Source: an uncultured Collinsella sp.
Lineage (GTDB): Bacteria; Actinomycetota; Coriobacteriia; Coriobacteriales; Coriobacteriaceae
Reading direction: 5' to 3'
Length of the DNA: 49,364 nucleotides
Assembly: GCA_902494765.1 (NCBI GenBank)
Contig: CABUUK010000009.1
Location: forward strand, 1 to 49,364
This document shows, piece by piece, positions 23,936 through 33,078 of the stretch. The position numbers were made by a program, and so were the translations under genes. Each line of letters opens with the position of its first letter. Within the stretch, counting starts at the first letter, position 1. The notes below the pieces were generated by a model. It was not told the origin of the DNA. It ran no database searches and was given only the letters and a program-made list of their open reading frames with translations.

Positions 23936-25363
23936 ATGAAAAACTTCATGGACGATCAGGATTTCCTGCTGAGCACCAAGACCGGCGAGGAGCTGTTCCA
24001 CAACTTTGCCGAGGGCATGCCCATCGTCGACTATCACTGCCACATTTCTCCTAAGGAGATTTGGGAGGACAAGCGTTTCGAGAACATCACCGAGGTTTGG
24101 CTGGGCGGCGACCACTACAAGTGGCGCCTGATGCGTGCCAACGGCGTCGACGAGCGTTTTATCACTGGCGACGCCCCTGCTCGCGAGAAGTTCCAAAAGT
24201 GGGCCGAGACCCTGGGTCGCTGCGTTGGCAACCCCGTCTTTGAGTGGAGCCACCTGGAGCTTAAGCGCTACTTTGGCTACGAGGGCGTCCTCAACGGCAA
24301 GACTGCCCAGGAGGTCTGGGACCTTGCCAACGCCAAGCTCGCCGAGGCCAGTTTCACCTGCCGCAACCTGATCAAGCAGTCCAACGTCCGCATGATCTGC
24401 ACTACCGACGACCCCGCCGACAGCTTTGAGTGGCACAAGAAGATTGCCGCCGACGACAGCTTTGACGTTCAGGTCGTTCCCGCCATGCGCCCCGATGCCG
24501 CTTTGCGCATCGAGCGCGGCCAGGAGTTTGCCGACTACTGCAAGCACCTTTCCGAGGTTGCCGGCGTCGAGGTCAGCGACTTTGAGGGCATGAAGGCTGC
24601 CATTTCCAAGCGCTACGACGTTGCTCACGAGCTGGGCTGCCGCGCCTCCGACCACGCACTCGACTACGTTATGTACGTCCCGGCTACCGCCGACGAGATC
24701 GAGGCTATCTTTGCCAAGGGTCTGGCTGCCGAGCCGCTTACCGAGGAAGAGGTCCTCAAGTACAAGACTGCCTTTATGCAGTTCGTTGCCGGCGAGTATG
24801 TCCGTCTGGGCTGGGCCATGCAGCTGCACTTTGGCTGCAAGCGCGACAACAACCGCGCCATGTTTGCCAAGCTCGGTCCCGATACCGGCTACGATTGCAT
24901 CTCCAACTACACGCCGTCCGACCAGCTTGCCGATTTCCTCAACTCCATTCAGGAGACCTGCGGCCTGCCCAAGACCATTCTGTACAGCCTGAACCCCATC
25001 GATAACACCATGATCGATACCGTCATGGGCTGCTTCCAGGAGGCTCCGACCGCCGGTAAGATCCAGAACGGCTCCGCCTGGTGGTTCAACGACAACGAGG
25101 TCGGCATGCGCGAGCAACTCACGGCTCTGGCTAACGAGGGCGTCCTGGGCAACTTTGTGGGCATGCTTACCGACTCCCGCTCTTTCCTGTCCTATCCGCG
25201 CCACGAGTACTTCCGTCGCGTGCTGTGCAGCGTGATCGGCGAGTGGGTCGAGCAGGGCAAGTACCCGGCCGACATGGAGCTGCTGGGCAGTATCGTGCGC
25301 GACATCAGCTACAACAATGCGGTCCGCTACTTTGGCTTTGACCTGGACACCGACGAGGCCTAA
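23936..25363 (+). CDS. uxaC: Uronate isomerase UxaC
   Basis: Isomerises D-galacturonate to D-tagaturonate and D-glucuronate to D-fructuronate. 475 residues from ATG 23936 (AAAGGGG upstream); the longer frame from 23867 would start inside the operator and is rejected. Amidohydrolase-like fold with the metal motif DYHCHISPKEIWED near residues 29-42, the segment RMICTTDDPADS, and the conserved LHFGCKRDNNRAMFAKLGPDTGYDCISNY. First gene of uxaC-uxaB-uxaA; only galacturonate-branch enzymes follow (no uxuA/uxuB seen). Confidence 0.97.
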   Translation: MKNFMDDQDFLLSTKTGEELFHNFAEGMPIVDYHCHISPKEIWEDKRFENITEVWLGGDHYKWRLMRANGVDERFITGDAPAREKFQKWAETLGRCVGNPVFEWSHLELKRYFGYEGVLNGKTAQEVWDLANAKLAEASFTCRNLIKQSNVRMICTTDDPADSFEWHKKIAADDSFDVQVVPAMRPDAALRIERGQEFADYCKHLSEVAGVEVSDFEGMKAAISKRYDVAHELGCRASDHALDYVMYVPATADEIEAIFAKGLAAEPLTEEEVLKYKTAFMQFVAGEYVRLGWAMQLHFGCKRDNNRAMFAKLGPDTGYDCISNYTPSDQLADFLNSIQETCGLPKTILYSLNPIDNTMIDTVMGCFQEAPTAGKIQNGSAWWFNDNEVGMREQLTALANEGVLGNFVGMLTDSRSFLSYPRHEYFRRVLCSVIGEWVEQGKYPADMELLGSIVRDISYNNAVRYFGFDLDTDEA

Positions 25364-25457
25364 GCCCGCATCGAATCACATCGAACCCTGGGCGCCGTTG
25401 CCAAACGCGGAGCCCCGTTTTGCTTGCACGCTAACAAACATCTAAGGAGACACATAG

Positions 25458-26972
25458 ATGGAGAACATCAGCTACGATGCGCTCGAGAAGATCGGCTACA
25501 AGGGCTATTTGCTGCCCAAGGATGCTCCCGAGAAGGTTCTGCAGTTTGGCGAGGGCAATTTCCTGCGCGCCTTCGTCGACCGTTTCTTTGACATGGGCAA
25601 CGAGGCCACCGGCTGGAACGGCAAGGTCGTCATGGTGCAGCCCATCAACGGTGCCTTTGGCTTTGCCGACGGTATCAATGCCCAGGACGACCTGTACACC
25701 GTGCTGGTGCGCGGCAAGGAGAACGGCAACACGGTTGACGAGTCCCGCGTGATCAGCGCCTGCAGCCGCTGCCTTAACCCGTATCGTGAGGACGACTACC
25801 GCGCCATGATGGAGGTCGCCGTCTCCGACGACCTAGAGATCATCGTCTCCAACACCACCGAGGCCGGTATCGCCTATGACCCGTCCTGCAAGGCCGACGA
25901 CATGCCACCTGCGAGCTTCCCCGCCAAGCTTGCCCAGGTGCTCCACACCCGCTGGGCTGCCGGTAAGCCGGGCGTCATCGTCCTCGCCTGCGAGCTCATC
26001 GATCACAACGGCGAGGAGTTGCTGCGCATCATGAACCAGTATGTGAGCGACTGGGGCTGGGAGGACGAGTTTGCGCAGTGGATGGCTAACGACTGCACCG
26101 TCTGCACCACGCTCGTCGACACCATCGTCCCCGGCCGCATCCGCGATCCTAAGGAGGCCGCGGCGGTTGCCGAGCGTCTGGGCTACGAGGATCCCTTCCT
26201 GGCCGTGCGCGAGCCCTTCCAGATGTGGGGCATCCAGGGCGACGAGTCGCTTGCCGAGAAGCTTCCCTTTGTGAAGGCTGGTCTTCCGGGTGTCTTTGTG
26301 ACTCCCGACGTCACCCCGTACAAAAAGCGCAAGGTCCGCATCCTCAACGGTGCCCATACCGCCTTCGTTCCGGGTTCCTGGGTTGCCGGCTTTGATATCG
26401 TGCGCGACTGCATGCATGACGAGACCATTCGCGGCTTCATGAACACCATGCTCTACGACGAGGTCATTCCGACGCTTGCCGCCGACTTGGATGTCGAGGA
26501 CTGCAAGGCCTTTGCCGCCGCCGTCGAAAACCGCTTCGACAACCCGTTTATTGATCATGCGCTGCTCTCCATCTGCCTCAACTCCACGGCTAAGTGGCGC
26601 GCTCGTGACCTGCCCACGCTCAAGGACTACGTTGCCGAGACCGGCAACCTGCCCAAGTGCCTGGCGACGAGCCTCGCTACGCTCATCTCCTTCTACACGC
26701 AGGAGCTCGTGTCCCGCGAGGGCGACGGCCTGCACCTGCGTCGCTCCGACGCCACCGAGTACACCGCTCAGGACGACGCCTTCGTGCTCGACTTCTACGC
26801 CGCCCATGCCGGCGCCGACGATGCCCAGCTGGTGCACGACGTGCTCACCAACGAGCAGATGTGGGGCGAGGACCTTACGCAGATCGCAGGTCTTGAGGAG
26901 TTTGTCGTCAGCGCGCTCGCTGTCGTGCGTGCCGAGGGCGCCAAGCAGGCCTTCGCCAACGCTCAGGCGTAA
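25458..26972 (+). CDS. uxaB: Tagaturonate reductase UxaB (altronate oxidoreductase)
   Basis: Reduces D-tagaturonate to D-altronate with NADH. 504 residues of the polyol-specific long-chain dehydrogenase family: an N-terminal nucleotide-binding domain starting VLQFGEGNFLRAFVDRFFDMGNE, and a C-terminal all-alpha substrate domain with KKRKVRILNGAHTAFVPGSWVAGFD. The lysine and histidine in this last motif are the expected catalytic residues. TAAGGAGACACAT precedes ATG 25458. It lies 94 nt after uxaC and 81 nt before uxaA. Confidence 0.95.
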   Translation: MENISYDALEKIGYKGYLLPKDAPEKVLQFGEGNFLRAFVDRFFDMGNEATGWNGKVVMVQPINGAFGFADGINAQDDLYTVLVRGKENGNTVDESRVISACSRCLNPYREDDYRAMMEVAVSDDLEIIVSNTTEAGIAYDPSCKADDMPPASFPAKLAQVLHTRWAAGKPGVIVLACELIDHNGEELLRIMNQYVSDWGWEDEFAQWMANDCTVCTTLVDTIVPGRIRDPKEAAAVAERLGYEDPFLAVREPFQMWGIQGDESLAEKLPFVKAGLPGVFVTPDVTPYKKRKVRILNGAHTAFVPGSWVAGFDIVRDCMHDETIRGFMNTMLYDEVIPTLAADLDVEDCKAFAAAVENRFDNPFIDHALLSICLNSTAKWRARDLPTLKDYVAETGNLPKCLATSLATLISFYTQELVSREGDGLHLRRSDATEYTAQDDAFVLDFYAAHAGADDAQLVHDVLTNEQMWGEDLTQIAGLEEFVVSALAVVRAEGAKQAFANAQA

Positions 26973-26983
26973 ATATCCGGCGC

Positions 26984-27015
26984 AGACGCGGGCGCGGGAC
27001 GGCGTGCCCGCGTCT
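26984..27015 (+). promoter_or_regulatory. Intercistronic hairpin between uxaB and uxaA
   Basis: AGACGCGGGC (26984-26993) pairs perfectly with GCCCGCGTCT (27006-27015). There is no T-run, so it is more likely an mRNA-stabilising or partial-attenuation structure than a full terminator. Confidence 0.5.
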
Positions 27016-27053
27016 CGACTTCTGCTCAACCTGTAGGGTTAGGACCATTTGTA

Positions 27054-28538
27054 ATGAATACTATCCAGATCAATCCGGCCGATAACGTGATCGTTGCGCT
27101 GTCGCCGCTTGCCAAGGGCACTGCCGTCGCGGTTCCCGGGGTGGGCGAGGTCGTGGCCGCAGAGGATATTCCGCAAGGCCACAAGATGGCTGTGCGCTCG
27201 ATTGCCGCCGGCGAGGACGTCATTAAGTACGGCCTTCCTATCGGTCATGTGACGGGCGATGTCCAGCCCGGTCAGTGGCTCCACACGCACAATGTGAAGA
27301 CCAACCTTTCGGGCGAGGTCGAGTATACCTACAACCCCACACATCCGGTCGTTGAGCCGGTTGAGCCCGAGACCTTTATGGGGTTCCGCCGCGCCGACGG
27401 TCGTGCCGCGACGCGCAACGAGCTGTGGATCATCCCCACGGTCGGCTGTGTCAACGAAGTCGCCCGTGCCATGTGCGAGCAGGCCCAGGATCTGGTCGAT
27501 GGCTCGCTGGAGGGCGTCTACTACTTCCCGCATCCGTTCGGTTGCTCGCAGACCGGCGCCGACCATGCCCAGACCCGTCGTCTGCTGGTGGCACTGTCGC
27601 GTCACGCAAATGCCGCGGGCGTGCTGTTCCTGTCGCTCGGTTGCGAGAACTGCACGCATCAGCAGGTGCTCGACGAGCTCGGTGACTTCGATCACGAGCG
27701 CGTTCGTTTTCTCACCTGCCAGGATGTAGCCGACGAGCAAATCGAGGGCCACAAGATTCTGGCCGAGCTGGCAGACCTGGCAAAGCAGTCCAAGCGCGAG
27801 CCCATTCCGGCCTCCGAGCTGGTCATTGGTCTTAAGTGTGGCGGCTCCGACGGTCTTTCGGGCATTACCGCCAACCCCACGATCGGTCGCGTGAGCGATA
27901 TGGTCGTCGCCCGTGGCGGCACGTCGGTGCTTACCGAGGTGCCCGAGATGTTTGGCGCGGAGAGCATCCTGCTCGACCGTTGCGAGAACGAGCAGGTCTT
28001 TAACGCTGCCTCCGACATGCTCAATGGATTTAAGGACTACTTTATTAGCCACGGCGAGGTCGTTTATGAGAACCCGAGTCCCGGCAACAAGGACGGCGGT
28101 ATTACCACGCTCGAGGACAAGAGCTGCGGCTGCGTGCAAAAGGGCGGATCTGCCCCCATCGTCGACGTGCTGCCGTATGCCGGCCAGGCAAATAAACACG
28201 GCCTGAACATGCTGTGCGGTCCGGGCAACGACATGGTATCCACCACGGCGTTGACGGCTGCCGGCTGCCACGTGATTCTGTTCTCGACCGGCCGCGGCAC
28301 ACCGTTTGGCGCGCCGGCGCCTACCCTCAAGGTGTTCACCAATCAGCGTTTGTGCGACCACAAGGCCAACTGGATGGACTTTAACGCTGGCGTGATTGCC
28401 ACGGGTGAGCGCACGCTCGACGAGGCTGCCCACGATCTGTACCAGCTGGTGCTGGAGACGGCGAGCGGTAAGCTCACGAGTGCTGAGCGCCGTGGCTGTC
28501 ACGAGATCAGTATCTGGAAGGACGGCGTCTGCTTGTAG
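27054..28538 (+). CDS. uxaA: Altronate dehydratase UxaA
   Basis: Dehydrates D-altronate to 2-keto-3-deoxy-D-gluconate. 494 residues. The N-terminal SAF domain (about residues 1-80, NPADNVIVALSPLAKG...LPIGHVTGDVQPGQWLHTHNV) joins a catalytic domain with HPFGCSQTGADH, LGCENCTHQQVLDEL, KCGGSDGLSGITANPTIGR and EDKSCGCVQKGG; the conserved cysteines fit iron binding. It completes UxaC-UxaB-UxaA. KDG kinase and aldolase are not in the window. Confidence 0.96.
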   Translation: MNTIQINPADNVIVALSPLAKGTAVAVPGVGEVVAAEDIPQGHKMAVRSIAAGEDVIKYGLPIGHVTGDVQPGQWLHTHNVKTNLSGEVEYTYNPTHPVVEPVEPETFMGFRRADGRAATRNELWIIPTVGCVNEVARAMCEQAQDLVDGSLEGVYYFPHPFGCSQTGADHAQTRRLLVALSRHANAAGVLFLSLGCENCTHQQVLDELGDFDHERVRFLTCQDVADEQIEGHKILAELADLAKQSKREPIPASELVIGLKCGGSDGLSGITANPTIGRVSDMVVARGGTSVLTEVPEMFGAESILLDRCENEQVFNAASDMLNGFKDYFISHGEVVYENPSPGNKDGGITTLEDKSCGCVQKGGSAPIVDVLPYAGQANKHGLNMLCGPGNDMVSTTALTAAGCHVILFSTGRGTPFGAPAPTLKVFTNQRLCDHKANWMDFNAGVIATGERTLDEAAHDLYQLVLETASGKLTSAERRGCHEISIWKDGVCL

Positions 28539-28572
28539 CGGCAAGTGCGCCCAAGCATAGCGAGATGTCATC

Positions 28573-28606
28573 GGCCCCATCGGGAGTGTTCCCGGCGGGG
28601 CCTTTT
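28573..28606 (+). terminator. Terminator after uxaA
   Basis: GGCCCC...GGGGCC outer pairs with an inner GGGA/TCCC hairpin, followed by TTTTCG. Confidence 0.75.
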
Positions 28607-28640
28607 CGTTTCATGGTTAAGAGAATATGTTGGTATGTCT

Positions 28641-28815
28641 GATAAACGTTCACCTATCTCATGGCTGTCCAGCATGGCACCTTTACCAGCAGAAAATAGG
28701 TGTGAGGATCTCAATTGTGTCCGTTCAGCGGTAAAAATCGACCGTTCAAGGATATTATTCAAGTGAACGTTCACCTGTCGTAAGCAATCGCGCATAATCT
28801 AACTAAACGTTCACC
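28641..28815 (+). promoter_or_regulatory. GPH symporter promoter with LacI operators and direct-repeat box
   Basis: The direct-repeat box has identical halves CCGTTCA (28721-28727) and CCGTTCA (28742-28748), 14 nt apart with AAAAA in the spacer. Operator AGTGAACGTTCACC at 28762-28775 overlaps the -35 TTCACC. After 17 nt comes the -10 CATAAT (28793-28798), and a weaker operator ACTAAACGTTCACC lies at 28802-28815. A third half-conserved copy, GATAAACGTTCACC, lies far upstream at 28641-28654. Confidence 0.78.
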
Positions 28816-28893
28816 CTGAACGCTGGGCAGACAGATGTCAGTGTGGACTCAACTGTCTTGTTACAAGACAATCGAGAAAAGAGAGGGAGCTCG

Positions 28894-30453
28894 ATGACTA
28901 ATAAGATCGGAAAAAAGCGTAAGATCACATTCTGGACGCGCTTGGGCTTTGGTATGGGCGGTATGCTCAATTCCGGTGCCCTGACCTTTACGCACAGCTA
29001 CATGGTGCTGTTCCTGTCCACGGAGTGTGGCCTGTCCGCAGGCGAGGCTGCACTGATCAGCTCGTTTGCCATCTATGTCAACGCCATTCTTTGCCCGCTG
29101 ATGGGCTTTGTGGCCGATAACTTCTATGCCACCAAGATTGGCCGCATCTTTGGTCGTCGTCGTTTCTGGATCTTGCTGGCCATCCCGATGATGATCGCCG
29201 AGCCGCTCATCTTCGTGGCTACGCCGTTTGGCTTCCCGTACTACTTTGTGCTGTACCTGATCTACAACGTCGCGTACACGTTCTGCACCGCCAACCTGTC
29301 GCCGCTTACCATCGAGATGACCGACGACTTTAAGGAGCGTACGTACCTTACCGGCTACAAGCATCTCTTTGGTAACGCCGCCGGCTTCCTGATGGCAGCA
29401 CTCGTCGGCTTTGGCTTTGGCACCTTCGGCGAGACCAACCCGTTTAGCTACTTCATCATCGCTACGATCAACGCTTCGGTCATGGCAATCTCGCTGCTCT
29501 GCGTGTACCTGTCCACGTGGGAGCACACCCCCGAGGAGGTCGCTCAGGAGAAGATCGAGAGCGTCGGCGAGGGCATCAAGAAGTTCTTCATCGACGTTAT
29601 CTCCACCTTCCGCAACAAGTCCTTCCGCAAGGTCCTGTATGCACAGGTCTCCACGAAGCTTGCTGCTGCCTGCTGGTCTGCCTGCCTGTCCTTCTTCATC
29701 GTCTACTGCCTGCAGATTCCTAAGTCCTACGAGTCCGTGATGGAGATGCCTGGCAAGGTCGTCGCTATCGTCTGCACCGCCATCTGGGTCGCCCTCATGG
29801 CCAAGAAGGGCTTCCACAAGTCTTGGTACCTCGCAAATGCCGGTTGCGCTGCGTGCATCATTGCCTACAACTACTTCGCCTTTGGTCAGATCAACGGCAC
29901 CTCCACGGTCGCCATCGCCATGATCGCCTACCCCATCATCTTCGCCATCTGGAAGTTCTTCTACGTCGGCTTCCAGTACCTGCCCGATGTCCTGCTCAAC
30001 TACATCCCCGATGTCGATGAACTCATCACCCTGCGTCGTCGCGAGGGCATCTACAGCTCCGCGCAGCAGCTCTGCCAGCAGATCGCCCAGGCTATCGCCG
30101 TCAACGTGTGGGCTATCGTCCTTGCTGCCTCCGGCTTCATTCAGACCGCCGGCAATAGCGACGCCGTGACCCAGCCCGCTACCGTGCCTCTGTATATCTG
30201 CGGCTACATGATCATCGGCTGCGCCGGCTTCTTCCTGCTTGCGGCCGTCCTTGCCCGCGGCATCAAGATCGACAAGGAGCAGTGCGACATCCTTTGCGAC
30301 GAGATTCACCGCGTCAAGGAGGGTGGCAAGATGGCCGACGTCAAGCCCGAGGTCAAGGCGCTTTGCGAGGAGCTCTCCGGCTTTAAGTACGAGGACTGCT
30401 TTGCCCACAACAACGTTGGCTTCCAGGACGGTAGCGTAACCCCCGCCGAGTAA
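28894..30453 (+). CDS. GPH-family sugar-cation symporter, probable oligogalacturonide/uronate importer
   Basis: 519 residues with about 12 membrane helices and the glycoside-pentoside-hexuronide symporter layout (FWTRLGFGMGGMLNSGALTF at the N-terminus, ADNFYATKIGRIFGRRRFWILLAIP in the helix 2-3 loop). Start ATG 28894 with GAGAGGGAG upstream. It carries the same operators as uxaC and is the only transporter next to the intracellular pectin enzymes, so it probably imports short galacturonides or galacturonate. The C-terminal cytoplasmic tail of about 70 residues is long for the family (VKPEVKALCEELSGFKYEDCF). Confidence 0.85.
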   Translation: MTNKIGKKRKITFWTRLGFGMGGMLNSGALTFTHSYMVLFLSTECGLSAGEAALISSFAIYVNAILCPLMGFVADNFYATKIGRIFGRRRFWILLAIPMMIAEPLIFVATPFGFPYYFVLYLIYNVAYTFCTANLSPLTIEMTDDFKERTYLTGYKHLFGNAAGFLMAALVGFGFGTFGETNPFSYFIIATINASVMAISLLCVYLSTWEHTPEEVAQEKIESVGEGIKKFFIDVISTFRNKSFRKVLYAQVSTKLAAACWSACLSFFIVYCLQIPKSYESVMEMPGKVVAIVCTAIWVALMAKKGFHKSWYLANAGCAACIIAYNYFAFGQINGTSTVAIAMIAYPIIFAIWKFFYVGFQYLPDVLLNYIPDVDELITLRRREGIYSSAQQLCQQIAQAIAVNVWAIVLAASGFIQTAGNSDAVTQPATVPLYICGYMIIGCAGFFLLAAVLARGIKIDKEQCDILCDEIHRVKEGGKMADVKPEVKALCEELSGFKYEDCFAHNNVGFQDGSVTPAE

Positions 30454-30477
30454 GGCCGACATATCGTCCAAATCACA

Positions 30478-30521
30478 GGGCCGTGCCACCGGAATTCCGC
30501 CGGCAGGCACGGCCCTTTTTT
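30478..30521 (+). terminator. Terminator after the GPH symporter
   Basis: GGGCCGTGCC and GGCACGGCCC form a perfect 10-bp stem with an 18-nt loop, followed by TTTTTT. Genes from 30569 may be read by read-through or from an unseen promoter. Confidence 0.85.
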
Positions 30522-30568
30522 AACAGCGTACAATTTGCCTTTAGAGCATCTTTTTGAGGGAGAAATCC

Positions 30569-32164
30569 ATGGAGACGAACGTTATCTGGCGCAACGCCCG
30601 CGCGGCCGTGATCGAGCTTGACGACGGCGGCTACTTTACCTGTGCCGATACGTGGGAGATCTTTGTCAACGACGAGCCCGCCGGTACCACGAATACGGTC
30701 GAGACCTATGTCGACGGCCTGATCCCCGGCAAGCGCAACCTGGTTCGTTTTGTTTGTGGCGAGCGTGAGCTGAGCGTAGGTGTCACCACGCCGGCTGAGC
30801 CCTTTACCATCAACGTTCGCGACTGTGGCGCCAAGGGCGATGCCGAGCACGACGACACCACCAACATCCAGGCTGCCATCATGGCCTGCCCCAAGGGCGG
30901 GCGCGTGCTGATCCCCGCCGGTAGTTATCGCATCAAGTCCCTCTTCCTTAAGAGCAATATCAACATCGAGCTCGCCGAGGGAGCGGTGCTGTTGGCCCGT
31001 CACGATCGCGCGGCGCTTGCCTACATTCCGGGCACGGTCACAGGCGACGAGGGCGCCGGGCATGCCGGCACCGATATGCTGCCCCTGGGCCGCTGGGAGG
31101 GCGAGAGTTTCTCGACCTACTGCTCTACCTTTACGGGTCTGAGCGTGCACGACGTGTGCATCTATGGTCGTGGTGCCATCGACGGTCAGACCGATTTTGC
31201 CGAGGACAACTGGTGGAACAAGGACTTTAAGAACATCTTTCGCCCGGAGGAGGGCCGCGAGGTCGCCCGCCCGCGCATGATTTTCCTGTCCGAGTGCCAA
31301 AACGTGAGCTTGGCCGGCTTCACCGTCCGCAACAGCCCGGCGTGGAACATCCACCCCATCCTGTGCGAGCACGTCGATGCGCTCTGCCTGTCCATCGAGG
31401 GCCCCAAGAACTCCCACAACACCGACGGCTTCGATCCCGAGAGCTGCGGCTTTGTTCGCATCCTTGGTTGTCAGTTCTCAGTGGGTGACGACTGCATCGC
31501 CATCAAGAGCGGCAAGCTGGGCATTGAGCCCGAGCTTCGCCCCGCTACGCACGACGTGCTGATCTCTCACTGCTACATGCACGATGGTCACGGCGCCGTG
31601 GTCCTGGGTTCAGAGGCTGCCGGCGGCATCAAGGACCTTACCGTGAGCAAGTGCCTCTTTGAGCGCACCGACCGCGGCCTGCGCGTCAAGACCCGCCGCG
31701 GGCGCGGCAAGGATGCCGTCAACGAGGGCATTACCTTTGAGCACATTCGCATGGATGAGGTGCTCACGCCCTTCGTGGTCAACTCCTTCTACTTCTGCGA
31801 CAAGGACGGCAAGACCGATTACGTGCAGTCTCGCGAGACGCTGCCTGTCGACGACCGCACGCCCGGCTTTGGTGCCACGACGTTTTGCGATATCGAGGCC
31901 ACTAACTGCCACGCGGCCGCTGCCTACATCACGGGCCTGCCCGAGAGTAAAGTAACGCGCCTGACGTTCCAGGATGTCCACGTGACCTTCGCGCCGGATG
32001 CCGAGCCCTTTGTCCCGGCCATGGCCTGCGGCGTTGAGCCCATGGTGTGTCAGGGCATCATTGCGCAAAACGTCAAGGTACTCGATCTGCAAAATGTGGT
32101 GATCGAGGGCCAGGACGGCGAGGAACTGCAGCTCCAGAACGTCGACAAGGTTGTCCGTTCCTAA
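30569..32164 (+). CDS. Intracellular polygalacturonase (GH28)
   Basis: Hydrolyses alpha-1,4-galacturonosyl links by inversion. 531 residues: an N-terminal beta-sandwich of about 85 residues, then a right-handed parallel beta-helix starting at FTINVRDCGAKGDAEHDDTTNIQAAI. All GH28 active-site motifs are present: NTDGFD (Asn284-Asp286), GDDCIAIKSG (Asp307, Asp308), GHG (about residue 341) and RVKTRRGRG. Start ATG 30569 with GAGGGAGA upstream; the N-terminus METNVIWRNARAAV is not a signal peptide, so it acts in the cytoplasm, probably as an exo-enzyme on imported oligomers. Confidence 0.94.
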   Translation: METNVIWRNARAAVIELDDGGYFTCADTWEIFVNDEPAGTTNTVETYVDGLIPGKRNLVRFVCGERELSVGVTTPAEPFTINVRDCGAKGDAEHDDTTNIQAAIMACPKGGRVLIPAGSYRIKSLFLKSNINIELAEGAVLLARHDRAALAYIPGTVTGDEGAGHAGTDMLPLGRWEGESFSTYCSTFTGLSVHDVCIYGRGAIDGQTDFAEDNWWNKDFKNIFRPEEGREVARPRMIFLSECQNVSLAGFTVRNSPAWNIHPILCEHVDALCLSIEGPKNSHNTDGFDPESCGFVRILGCQFSVGDDCIAIKSGKLGIEPELRPATHDVLISHCYMHDGHGAVVLGSEAAGGIKDLTVSKCLFERTDRGLRVKTRRGRGKDAVNEGITFEHIRMDEVLTPFVVNSFYFCDKDGKTDYVQSRETLPVDDRTPGFGATTFCDIEATNCHAAAAYITGLPESKVTRLTFQDVHVTFAPDAEPFVPAMACGVEPMVCQGIIAQNVKVLDLQNVVIEGQDGEELQLQNVDKVVRS

Positions 32165-32179
32165 CTCGGGTTGATGACC

Positions 32180-32216
32180 AGGGCTGCATTGTCGGATAAA
32201 TCGGCAATGCAGCCCT
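32180..32216 (+). terminator. Hairpin after the GH28 gene
   Basis: AGGGCTGCATTG (32180-32191) pairs perfectly with CAATGCAGCCCT (32205-32216) over a 13-nt loop. No T-run follows; it may be a weak terminator or a processing hairpin. Confidence 0.6.
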
Positions 32217-32268
32217 TGTGCGATACGGCCGTGTGCGCTGCGCTACGCATCATGGTGAAAGGGAATAC

Positions 32269-33078
32269 ATGCTCAATAAAACGATTCCTGTCGGGGTCGA
32301 TGGCTCGTCTGCCACGATTACGTCTTATGTTTTTGCCCCGACCGAAGATGCTTATGCTTTAAAACCGCTGCCTGCAGTTGTGGTCGTGCCAGGAGGCGGC
32401 TACGATCACGTTTCGCCGCGCGAAGGCGAGCCGGTAGCGCTCCGTTTGTTGGCGATGGGCTACCAAGCGTTTGTACTGAACTATTCGGTTGCTCCGGCTG
32501 TCTATCCGCTGGCATTGCAAGAACTCGCGCGGGCGGTCGATACCGTCCGAAGCCATGCGGCAGAGTACTGTGTCGATCCTGATCGGATTACGGTCATGGG
32601 TTTTTCGGCCGGTGGGCATCTAGTTGGCTTGCTCGGGGCGCTTTGGGACCAACCCTGGCTTGCAGAGTCGATTTCGGCATCGCCTGAGTCGATTCGGCCT
32701 GACACACTTTGCTTGGGCTATCCGGTCGTAAGCTCGGGGGCCTATGCTCATCGTGGTTCGTTTGAACACCTAACGGGTGCCGATGGCGCTTTGGCTCAAA
32801 AGTTGTCGATCGAGAATATGGTGGGCGATGGCTTCCCCCGTACGTTCTTGTGGCATACCGCCGAGGATGCATCGGTACCAGTTCAAAATAGCCTCCTTCT
32901 TGCGCAGACTCTTGCCGACCACGGGATTGGCTTTAGCCTACATGTCTTTCCGCATGGAAAGCATGGGGCATCGCTCGCCACGGCCCAAACGGCATTTAAG
33001 GGCTGCGCCGAGCATATTCAGCCACAGGTTCAGGGCTGGCCTGAACAGTTCGTTGCATGGGAGCGTGATGGACGATGA
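32269..33078 (+). CDS. Alpha/beta-hydrolase esterase (acetylxylan esterase-like)
   Basis: 269 residues from ATG 32269 (GAAAGGGA 6 nt upstream). Oxyanion motif VVPGGGYDHVSPREGEPVA, nucleophile elbow GFSAGGH, catalytic Asp in WHTAEDASVP and His in FPHGKHG form the complete triad of the BD-FAE/acetyl-esterase group. Without a signal peptide and overlapping the next gene by 4 nt (ATGA), it probably removes acetyl groups from imported pectin fragments. A feruloyl or other ester substrate is possible. Confidence 0.88.
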   Translation: MLNKTIPVGVDGSSATITSYVFAPTEDAYALKPLPAVVVVPGGGYDHVSPREGEPVALRLLAMGYQAFVLNYSVAPAVYPLALQELARAVDTVRSHAAEYCVDPDRITVMGFSAGGHLVGLLGALWDQPWLAESISASPESIRPDTLCLGYPVVSSGAYAHRGSFEHLTGADGALAQKLSIENMVGDGFPRTFLWHTAEDASVPVQNSLLLAQTLADHGIGFSLHVFPHGKHGASLATAQTAFKGCAEHIQPQVQGWPEQFVAWERDGR